A DNA stretch of 64,000 nucleotides from Pullulanibacillus sp. KACC 23026 (lineage in GTDB: Bacteria > Bacillota > Bacilli > Bacillales > Sporolactobacillaceae): contig NZ_CP119107.1 of the NCBI RefSeq assembly GCF_029094525.1, positions 930,001 to 994,000 of the forward strand, read 5' to 3'. This document shows positions 56,626-64,000 of this stretch, piece by piece; within the stretch, counting starts at the first letter, position 1; each line of letters starts with the position of its first letter. Made by a program: the position numbers and the translations under genes. The notes beneath the pieces are model-generated. The model did no database searches. It saw nothing but the letters and a program-made list of their open reading frames with translations, and had not been told where the DNA came from.

Positions 56626-57035
56626 ATTCCTATTAACAGGCAATCTGACACCTTTATTTATAATAAACTTATAAAATAAGAGTGCGACTATTTAAGAATT
56701 TCTATAAGAAGTAGGTTCAAAAAGCCATCCAGTTTACGAAAATAGCCACCCATGGTAAGTTATACGATCAGGCGATCAGATCACCTATGCGCGTTTTGAG
56801 GCGCCACTACCAGATGCATGCAAATTGCATAGACTTTATTAGCTTTAGCCATCTATTTTGGCCTTGCTTTCAGGGGTGTAAAATACCGTTACACTTAATT
56901 AAGTTAGCATAGCGAGAATTCGTTATCGCGGTTGAAAATGGCTATTTAACAAGATAGACGCAACGAGGAAACGCTGAACCTGGGCTCCTGCCCCGTTTTA
57001 GGCTGAAAATAGTGGAATGAACAACAAATAAGGGG

Positions 57036-57063
57036 TTTACAAAACTATCAAATGTGGTATAAA
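57036..57063 (+). promoter_or_regulatory. Likely promoter of hpf
   Basis: TTTACA (57036) and TATAAA (57058) with 16 bases between fit sigma-A. GGTTTAC with GGTATA also resembles a sigma-B promoter, which would match general-stress control of hpf in Bacillus. The leader is about 330 nt long with a hairpin GTCTCTC/GAGAGAC (57198-57220). Confidence 0.55.
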
Positions 57064-57406
57064 TAGAATAAGCTTATAAATAAATGGACGTGAGGAGGGA
57101 CGTTAGTCGTAAACATCCGAGCTCAGGGAGGTATAAACAACCACTTGAATCTGGATAGCGATGTGCGGCCTTTTTTCATCTCATTTTATAAGCGGAGTCT
57201 CTCAAAAGTTAGCGAGAGACACGGAGGTTTAGAAGACATCAAAAGGAGGCATTAAAACGATTTAACTAAACCCATCATCTTGACGGTTTGACGCTTCATT
57301 TAAGCTTCATTGACGTTGGTATTTTCCAAAAATTCGGACAAGTTAAAAGGGATAACAAGGATTTGTAATGAATAGGATATACAAATCCGATAAGGAGGAG
57401 TTCACA

Positions 57407-57970
57407 ATGAATTTTAACATTCGCGGTGAAAATCTAAAAGTGACCCCGGCACTCCGGAACTACACGGAAAAGAAAATTTCAAAACTGGGTCGATATTTTG
57501 ATACTCCCCTGATGACTGATGTTCATGTCAACATGCATGTGCACAACAACAATCAGGTGATTGAAGTCACCATTCCATTGCAAGGATTGCTCTTAAGAGC
57601 GGAGGAGTCCCAAATGGATATGTATGCGGCCATTGACTCAGTTATTGAAAAACTTGAACGGCAAATTCGAAAATATAAAACAAAAGTCAATAGGAAATAT
57701 CGTCAGCGTGTGAGTCGCGGTTATGCTCAAATTGCGGTTGGAGCGAACCCTGTTTCTTATTATGAAGATGATGAGGTTGTAGAAGAATCCGATTTTGATG
57801 TTGTACGTCGCAAACGATTTAATTTTAAACCTATGGATGTCGATGAAGCTATTATGCAAATGGACATGCTTGGACATGATTTCTTTGTTTTCTCCAATTC
57901 TGTAACCGGAGACACTAGTGTCGTCTACCGTCGCAAGGATGGAAAATACGGCTTAATCGAAAAAGAATAG
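57407..57970 (+). CDS. hpf: Ribosome hibernation promoting factor, long form
   Basis: 187-residue protein dimerising 70S ribosomes into 100S particles in stationary phase. N-terminal S30AE domain (NIRGENLKVTPALRNYTEKK), linker, and C-terminal dimerisation domain (RRKRFNFKPMDVDEAIMQMD, FVFSNSVTGDTSVVYRRKDG). ATG 57407 follows AAGGAGGAG. Own terminator downstream. Confidence 0.95.
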   Translation: MNFNIRGENLKVTPALRNYTEKKISKLGRYFDTPLMTDVHVNMHVHNNNQVIEVTIPLQGLLLRAEESQMDMYAAIDSVIEKLERQIRKYKTKVNRKYRQRVSRGYAQIAVGANPVSYYEDDEVVEESDFDVVRRKRFNFKPMDVDEAIMQMDMLGHDFFVFSNSVTGDTSVVYRRKDGKYGLIEKE

Positions 57971-58021
57971 TGATCTTTAGAAAAGATCAACGTGCATTAA
58001 CAACCTACTTACTTTATAAAG

Positions 58022-58050
58022 CAACGCCTCACATTGGTGAGGCGTTGTTG
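58022..58050 (+). terminator. Terminator of hpf
   Basis: Perfect 10-bp stem AACGCCTCAC / GTGAGGCGTT with four-base loop, then GTTGTTG. Confidence 0.75.
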
Positions 58051-58152
58051 TTGTGTTCTTATTTTTGATGAAATAATGAAAGGGTTTTTACTCAGAACGG
58101 CTTCCTTTCTATTTCTATCTTTAAATAGTCCTGTTGTTTGTAAAGAAGAGGT

Positions 58153-58181
58153 TTGTCACTTTGTACAGGGTTTGTTAAAAT
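58153..58181 (+). promoter_or_regulatory. Sigma-A promoter of secA
   Basis: TTGTCA (58153-58158) and TAAAAT (58176-58181) with exactly 17 bases between. It lies about 250 bases before the secA start; nothing else is seen in 58051-58431. Confidence 0.65.
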
Positions 58182-58431
58182 AGAGAGTGAACCTTTAATG
58201 AATAGACATAAAAAGTTAAAGAAAGAACAACATTTTACTAAAAAATTGTATTTTTCTTCTTTTTAAAAGGTTATATATAGAATATTAGTAGAGATTGGTG
58301 CTTATGATTACTTCTATTACGATTCTGTTATTCGAACAGAAATGAGTTTCGGCAGGACAAGTATCTAAATGTGGTTTGCGTTCGGTATAGAAACGCTCAG
58401 CGAATTGGGCAAAAATTTGAGGTGACATCAC

Positions 58432-60948
58432 ATGATGGGAATTTTGAAGAAAATTGTTGGTGACCCTAGTCAAAGACAATTGAAGAAAATGGAGAAAGTT
58501 GCGGATCAAATCGACGCGTTGGCAGATGAGATGAAGGCGTTGTCTGATGAAGCGCTTCGAGCCAAAACAGACGAATTTAAAAAGCGTTATCAGGATGGAG
58601 AAACACTTGAATCGCTCATGCCAGAAGCTTACGCAGTCGTTCGGGAAGCATCGACCCGTGTTTTGAATATGACTCCTTTTTACGTTCAGCTTTTGGGTGC
58701 CATTGCGCTCCATGAAGGTAATATTGCTGAAATGAAGACAGGTGAAGGTAAAACGCTTGTAGCCACAATGCCGCTTTATCTTAATGCATTGACTGGTAAA
58801 GGGGTTCATCTTGTCACAGTTAACGAATACTTGGCATCACGTGACGCCGAGACCATGGGTGAACTCTTTCATTTCCTAGGAATGTCTGTTGGCTTGAATG
58901 TGGCCAGCCTCTCACATGAAGAGAAACAAGCCGCTTATCAGGCGGATATCACCTATGCCACAAATAATGAGCTTGGTTTTGATTATTTGCGTGACAATAT
59001 GGTGCTCTATAAAGAAGAGATGGTTCAACGCCCGCTTCACTATGCCATCATTGATGAGGTTGACTCCATTTTAATTGATGAAGCAAGAACGCCTTTAATT
59101 ATTTCAGGTTCCGCTGAAAAATCCACGATCCTTTATACTCAGGCCAACCAATTTGTTCGGTTGCTGACGAAGGATGAGGACTATACAATCGACATTAAGA
59201 CCAAATCTGTCCAATTAACGGAAGAAGGAATGACCAAAGCGGAGAAATTCTTCAAGGTCGAAAACCTTTTTGATACAAAAAATATTCAATTAAATCATCA
59301 TGTTCACCAAGCTCTCAAAGCCCACACCATTATGCACCGAGACACAGACTATGTGGTGCAGGATGGCGAGATTGTCATTGTTGACCAATTTACTGGTCGA
59401 TTAATGGCGGGCCGCCGTTATAGCGAAGGCTTACACCAAGCCATTGAAGCAAAAGAGGGCTTAGAAATTCAGCGGGAGAGCAAGACGCTTGCCACCATTA
59501 CGTTCCAAAACTATTTCCGTATGTACGAGAAACTCGCTGGTATGACGGGGACCGCAAAGACTGAAGAAGAAGAATTTCAAAGCATTTACAACATGGATGT
59601 TGTTGTAATTCCTACCAATCGTGCTGTTGCCCGTATTGATAAGCCAGATTTAATTTTTAAGTCAATGCAAGGTAAGTTTACGGCAGTAGTCGATGAAATT
59701 AGTCGTGCTCACCAAACCGGTCAGCCAGTACTAGTTGGTACCGTGGCTGTTGAAACTTCAGAAATTGTTTCTCAGTTATTAAAGAAAAAAGGCATTCCTC
59801 ATAATGTATTAAATGCGAAGAATCATGCGAAGGAAGCCGAGATCATTGAAAACGCCGGTCAGTATGGTGCGGTTACGATCGCTACGAATATGGCTGGTCG
59901 AGGAACTGACATTAAGCTTGGTGAAGGGGTCAAGGAGTTAGGCGGTCTTTATATTATTGGAACAGAACGCCATGAATCCCGACGCATTGATAATCAGCTA
60001 AGAGGACGTTCGGGTCGTCAAGGGGACCCAGGGGTTAGCCAATTCTATTTATCAATGGAAGATGAGCTTATGCTTCGTTTTGGTTCGGACCGAATGAAGG
60101 GGATGATGGATCGGCTAGGTATGGCCGATGATCAGCCGATAGAAAGCCGTCTTGTGTCCCGTTCTGTTGAAGCGGCACAAAAACGAGTTGAGGGGAACAA
60201 CTTTGATGCACGGAAACAGCTCCTTCAATTTGATGATGTTATGCGTCAACAACGGGAGATTATCTATAAGCAGCGTTTTGAGGTTCTAGAATCCGAGAAT
60301 TTGCGCAATGATATTGAAGCGATGATGGCATCTTTGATAGAACGTGTGGTTAACTCGCATACTCCTTCCGAAGAGATTCCAGAAGATTGGGAGCTTCAGG
60401 CAATCGTGGATTATATTAATGCCGTTATTTTAGACGAAGGCGAACTGACGGAAAAAGAACTTCGCGGCAAAGAGCCAGAAGAAATGACAGAGCTTATTAT
60501 ACAGAAGGCAAAAGCGAAGTATGATGAGAAAGAAAGTCAGTTTACATCAGAGCAAATGCGCGAGTTTGAACGCGTGATTATGCTTCGTACTGTGGATATG
60601 AAGTGGATGGATCATATTGATGCAATGGAGCAGCTTCGTGAAGGGATTCACCTTCGTGCGTATGCTCAAGTTGACCCATTCCGTGAATACCAAATGGAAG
60701 GCTTCCAAATGTTTGAGGAAATGGTTGCTTCAATTGAAGAAGAAACGATTAACTACATTATGAAGGCCCAAATTGAGCAAAATATGGAGCGACAAAAGGT
60801 TGCTGAGGGTGAAGCCGTTATCCCTGGTGATGAAACGAGCCAAGTCAAGAAACAGCCTAAGAAGAAAAAATCAGATGTCGGCCGAAATGCTCCATGTCCT
60901 TGCGGGAGCGGAAAAAAATATAAAAATTGCCATGGAGCAAATATGTAA
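58432..60948 (+). CDS. secA: Preprotein translocase ATPase SecA
   Basis: Motor of the Sec export pathway, 838 residues. Walker [13 protein letters not shown] box [16 protein letters not shown], preprotein cross-linking domain, RGTDIKL and RQGDPG helicase motifs, and the C-terminal zinc/SecB-type tail [14 protein letters not shown] are intact. GAGGTGA lies six bases before ATG 58432 (58435 is also possible). Upstream of prfB with a hairpin between. Confidence 0.97.
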   Translation: MMGILKKIVGDPSQRQLKKMEKVADQIDALADEMKALSDEALRAKTDEFKKRYQDGETLESLMPEAYAVVREASTRVLNMTPFYVQLLGAIALHEGNIAEMKTGEGKTLVATMPLYLNALTGKGVHLVTVNEYLASRDAETMGELFHFLGMSVGLNVASLSHEEKQAAYQADITYATNNELGFDYLRDNMVLYKEEMVQRPLHYAIIDEVDSILIDEARTPLIISGSAEKSTILYTQANQFVRLLTKDEDYTIDIKTKSVQLTEEGMTKAEKFFKVENLFDTKNIQLNHHVHQALKAHTIMHRDTDYVVQDGEIVIVDQFTGRLMAGRRYSEGLHQAIEAKEGLEIQRESKTLATITFQNYFRMYEKLAGMTGTAKTEEEEFQSIYNMDVVVIPTNRAVARIDKPDLIFKSMQGKFTAVVDEISRAHQTGQPVLVGTVAVETSEIVSQLLKKKGIPHNVLNAKNHAKEAEIIENAGQYGAVTIATNMAGRGTDIKLGEGVKELGGLYIIGTERHESRRIDNQLRGRSGRQGDPGVSQFYLSMEDELMLRFGSDRMKGMMDRLGMADDQPIESRLVSRSVEAAQKRVEGNNFDARKQLLQFDDVMRQQREIIYKQRFEVLESENLRNDIEAMMASLIERVVNSHTPSEEIPEDWELQAIVDYINAVILDEGELTEKELRGKEPEEMTELIIQKAKAKYDEKESQFTSEQMREFERVIMLRTVDMKWMDHIDAMEQLREGIHLRAYAQVDPFREYQMEGFQMFEEMVASIEEETINYIMKAQIEQNMERQKVAEGEAVIPGDETSQVKKQPKKKKSDVGRNAPCPCGSGKKYKNCHGANM

Positions 60949-60987
60949 CTCGTTGCTTTCTTCTAAGTCAAATTGGCTTGGAAATCA

Positions 60988-61014
60988 AGAGACTGAGGAA
61001 CCTTCTCAGTCTCT
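60988..61014. terminator. Hairpin between secA and prfB
   Basis: Perfect 10-bp stem AGAGACTGAG / CTCAGTCTCT, loop GAACCTT. No clear T run, so it may only stabilise or partly terminate. Confidence 0.5.
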
Positions 61015-61057
61015 AAGTTTGTCTAGCATATAAAGATAACTTTTAGGAGTGAATGGA

Positions 61058-62159
61058 ATGGATTTAACAGAAATCAGAGCAGAGCTTCAAACGATGAGTC
61101 ACAAACTTCAAGATTTTAGGGGGTCTCTTTGACTTAGAGGCAAAGCTTGAACGCATCCAAGTCTTAGAAGAACAAATGTCGTTGCCGGGCTTCTGGGACA
61201 ACCAAGAAGAAGCCCAAAAAGTCATTAGCGAAACCAATGTGCTAAAAGATAAAGCCAATGGGTATCAAGAGCTAGAAAGCGGCTACGAAGAATTAGAGGT
61301 CTTGCTTGAACTGGTTCGTGAGGAAGACGACCCAGAAATGCGTGAGGAATTGGAGAGCCATTTCCAGGACCTTAAAGACCGCTTTAATCAGTTCGAGCTT
61401 GAGATGCTTCTCAACCAGGAGCACGATAAAAACAATGCCATTCTGGAATTGCATCCAGGGGCAGGCGGAACGGAATCTCAAGACTGGGCATCGATGCTCC
61501 TGCGCATGTATACGCGCTGGGCAGAGAGCAAGGGGTATTCTGTTGAGACACTTGATTACCTGCCAGGTGAGGAAGCAGGGGTTAAGAGTGTTACCCTGTT
61601 AATCAAAGGACACAATGCCTATGGCTATTTAAAGACGGAAAAAGGGGTCCATCGATTAGTCCGGATTTCACCGTTCGATGCATCAGGACGCCGTCATACC
61701 TCATTTGTTTCCTGTGAAGTCGTCCCAGAGCTTGATGATGATGTAGACGTTGATATTCGCAGTGAGGACTTAAAAATCGATACGTATCGTGCCAGTGGTG
61801 CGGGTGGTCAGCATATTAATACCACCGATTCGGCTGTTCGAATTACCCACTTGCCTACAGGTACGGTTGTAACCTGTCAAACCGAACGTTCACAGATTAA
61901 AAACCGTGAGCATGCGATGAAAATGCTTCAATCTAAGCTTTATCAGTTGGAGATTGAACGTCAACGAGCTCAACTGGATGAAATCCGCGGGGAGCAAAAG
62001 GAAATTGGATGGGGAAGTCAAATTCGTTCTTACGTCTTTCATCCTTATTCAATGGTTAAAGACCATCGCACGAACGTGGAAACAGGAAATGTCCAAAGCG
62101 TGATGGATGGTGACCTTGATCCGTTTATAGATGCTTATCTTCGTGAACAACTTAAGTAA
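61058..62159 (+). CDS. prfB: Peptide chain release factor 2, with programmed +1 frameshift
   Basis: Release factor for UGA and UAA stops, 366 residues. Translation starts at ATG 61058 (AGGAGT seven bases upstream) and after 24 codons meets the in-frame UGA at 61130-61132. The site AGGGGGTCTCTTTGAC is the classical autoregulatory frameshift signal: an internal Shine-Dalgarno followed by CTT TGA. The reading frame then continues from GAC 61131 to 62159. The recognition motif SPF ([10 protein letters not shown]) and catalytic GGQ (GAGGQHINT) are present. Anyone calling only the second frame would miss the first 24 residues. Confidence 0.96.
61118..61133 (+). promoter_or_regulatory. prfB programmed frameshift site
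   Basis: AGGGGGTCTCTTTGAC: an SD-like AGGGGG three bases before CTT-TGA-C, which makes RF2 scarcity promote +1 slippage and so feed back on its own level. Confidence 0.95.
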
Positions 62160-62209
62160 TCAATAAGACCTTAACAAGTTAATCAAAAAAAACCTCCGCA
62201 AATTTTTGC

Positions 62210-62916
62210 AACGGGTTTACTTGTGAGATGCAAAACGCTAATTATCACCTTAAATCACTCTACTATTCACAATAAAATCACAGAAAGAAAAGACTAGTAA
62301 ACGTCAAAACAACCGAATCTTTTGAGATTCGGTTGTTTTATTTTCATAAAAGGCAATCGATTACCTATTTCATTAAATGGCTAGAGCGAACTTTCTAAAT
62401 AAGCGGAGAAATTCCGCTTATTTAGAAATCAACATTGAAAATAGCTAAAATAGACGGAGAAATTCCGACTATTGACTCGAAAAACATGAAAATGGGTCAA
62501 TTCTTTTTGTTTAAACGGAAAAACTCCGCTTATTTACGACGAACTGAACGCTACTTTGGTTGATAACGGAAAAAATTCCGCTTATTTCACATAGCACAGG
62601 TGACTCTAAAATTTCTTGTTCAGTCCGTTTTTTACTTTAAGAACAATTCGATAATCTAACTTTTATTTTAGCATATATATCCAAATGACTTGGTGATCAC
62701 CCTCACTTTCACTTGCTCAATCACAGGTTAATTCACACACCGCCAATAATTATTTCCACCCATGTAAATTACACTGTGATTTGATCGATGATTTACGGAT
62801 TAAATGGTTAATAAACATTGATATTACAATAAAAATCGCACGGTGAATGACTACGTGAAAAGCCGTGCGATTTACCTTGATAGTTAATTGTTTGCACCTC
62901 TGAAGTGAACCCGTTA
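62210..62916 (-). mobile_element. Transposase-less element, copy 2, in the prfB terminator
   Basis: A 707-bp sequence, reverse complement of the element at 48104 over its full length with scattered differences. Ends are AACGGGTTTACTTGTGAGAT and, on the other side, GAAGTGAACCCGTTA. Flanking direct repeats are AAATTTTTGC (62200-62209 and 62917-62926). Joining the flanks restores a terminator stem CCTCC...GGAGG with AACC/GGGTTTT arms after prfB. It contains the same AAGCGGAGAAATTCCGC palindromes and no transposase. Confidence 0.87.
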
Positions 62917-63014
62917 AAATTTTTGCAGGAGGGTTTTCTAATACCAAGGCCATGTTTTTTTTTCTAATAAAGTGTGTGCTCCAAATATCGAGGCCTGTCC
63001 ATCTAAAGTGATTT

Positions 63015-64000
63015 CTAATGTTGAACGGGTAATGTAACCTTTACACAGGTTCCGTGCGGTGAACTTTCGAATTCAATGAGCCCGCTATGCTCTTTTATAA
63101 TGTCGAAGCTCATCATTAATCCAAGACCTGTTCCACCCTCTTTAGTAGAGTAAAAAGGGGTCCCTAATTTCTCGAGAACTTTTTCAGGAATTCCAGGACC
63201 TTGATCCGTTATCCTAGTCACGATTTGTTCGCTATGTAACTCAGTTGAGATGGCAATGATTCCACCGTCAACGGTTGCTTCAATCGCATTCTTTATAAGA
63301 TTAATGAATACTTGCTTAAGCCGAGTTTCATCACCCATGACCTCATTAAGAATGGGTTGCTCATTTATAAGATTGAGGGTGATGGATTTCATCGCGGCTT
63401 GATTTTGAAGAAGCGCGATCACTTGTTTGATCATCGCATTATAATTAACCGCTTTTGTTTTCAAATTCGCCGGTTTCCCGAGTACAAAGATTTCACTCAA
63501 CATGATTTCCATGCGTTCGACTTCAGCTTGAATAATTTTTAAAAAATCGTCTGTACTTCCTTTTTTAATCATCAACTGAATGAATCCTTTTATTGCAGTT
63601 AAAGGATTTTTAACTTCATGGGCAATGCCTGCTGCTAGTTGAGTTAAACGTTTCAAATAGTCGGCGGTTTGCTTTTGATTCGTAAGGTCATTAAATTGCG
63701 CCGCATAGATTCTTGATGATTCACTTTCTGAGAGCAGTGAGTAGGAAATGGATACCCAAATAGCCTCCCCGTTTGTTCTCATTAAGCAGGCTTCTTGTTG
63801 ATCAACCTCTAAGTCACTTTGAGACAACCTTTCAAGCAGGGTTTCACATATTAATAGATCAGAAGGATATTGAAATAGCTCGAACAGAGATTCAGGCTCT
63901 GATTCATCCTCTGAATGGCCAAGCAGGCGAGTGAGCGAAGCGTTTTTATGTAACCAATGACCTTGTTCATTAAATAGACCAATTCCTGTTGAAGATCTTT
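63015..64000 (-). CDS. PAS-domain sensor histidine kinase, sporulation-kinase-like, 5'-truncated by window edge
   Basis: The frame is open to the last base, so the N-terminus lies outside. A PAS domain (GLFNEQGHWLHKNASLTRLL and EAIWVSISYSLL) precedes an HisKA domain with phospho-acceptor His in LAAGIAHEVKNPLTAIKGFI, and an HATPase domain with N box NLIKNAIEAT, G1 DQGPGIP and G2 TGLGLMM. The arrangement and H-box resemble Bacillus sporulation kinases (KinA/KinE type). The partner response regulator is not next to it. Convergent with prfB across the element. Confidence 0.88.
   Translation of the reverse strand, partial: RSSTGIGLFNEQGHWLHKNASLTRLLGHSEDESEPESLFELFQYPSDLLICETLLERLSQSDLEVDQQEACLMRTNGEAIWVSISYSLLSESESSRIYAAQFNDLTNQKQTADYLKRLTQLAAGIAHEVKNPLTAIKGFIQLMIKKGSTDDFLKIIQAEVERMEIMLSEIFVLGKPANLKTKAVNYNAMIKQVIALLQNQAAMKSITLNLINEQPILNEVMGDETRLKQVFINLIKNAIEATVDGGIIAISTELHSEQIVTRITDQGPGIPEKVLEKLGTPFYSTKEGGTGLGLMMSFDIIKEHSGLIEFESSPHGTCVKVTLPVQH

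Noticed and set aside
58285-58809. Minus-strand 174-codon frame overlapping secA
   Set aside because: Lies opposite the secA start and has no domain or ribosome site.
61130-61132. Disrupted prfB (in-frame stop)
   Set aside because: It is the normal programmed frameshift site, not a mutation.
62750-62953. 67-codon minus-strand frame within the mobile element as a possible transposase
   Set aside because: Too short, no catalytic motif, extends past the element end.

Overview
The window looks like chromosome of a low-to-mid GC, endospore-forming member of the Bacillales. The support is spore-coat genes (cotS/cotSA), wall teichoic acid genes (tagA, tagO), and a tagO-yvyE-degU-degV-comFA-comFC-yvyF-hpf-secA-prfB backbone in the order known from Bacillus subtilis. 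The dense intergenic repeats and remodelled competence/flagellar region suggest a lineage away from core Bacillus, perhaps Sporolactobacillaceae-like. That last placement is inference.

Layout. 1-4.7 kb: end of a POT peptide transporter, a 52-bp tandem repeat array, a HIT hydrolase, an Est30-type carboxylesterase and glutamate racemase. 5-15 kb: a LacI-regulated sugar locus (regulator, lipoprotein, two permeases, YicI-type alpha-xylosidase, GH13 alpha-glucosidase), split by a 1.5-kb repeat array. 15-18.6 kb: DinB, GNAT, M20 peptidase, a small membrane protein. 18.7 kb: a probable type I toxin peptide. 19-23 kb: minus-strand nucleotide-sugar genes (epimerase, UDP-glucose dehydrogenase, GalU). 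23-26 kb: cotS-cotSA, then a second repeat array of the same family as the first. 28-29 kb: two paralogous acidic proteins. 30-34.7 kb: an Fsr-like MFS exporter and a MacAB-type exporter. 35-44 kb: a Tad/Flp pilus operon preceded by a c-di-GMP-I riboswitch and a terminator. 44-47 kb: SH3 protein, orphan sigma factor, secreted lipase. 47-64 kb: the tagA/tagO to prfB backbone and a partial PAS histidine kinase.

Most notable points. (1) Two copies of a transposase-less element of about 0.7 kb with terminal inverted repeats and 9-10 bp target duplications sit in the hairpin apex of the tagA and prfB terminators. (2) The Tad pilus appears to be under c-di-GMP riboswitch control, while degS and the flagellar block normally near yvyF are absent at this locus. 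(3) Two long arrays share a 21-bp sub-repeat plus a 40-41 bp spacer and lie in intergenic DNA. (4) Several other palindromic repeat families are dispersed through the intergenic regions.

All calls come from reading the sequence and remembered family features; no database search was run.
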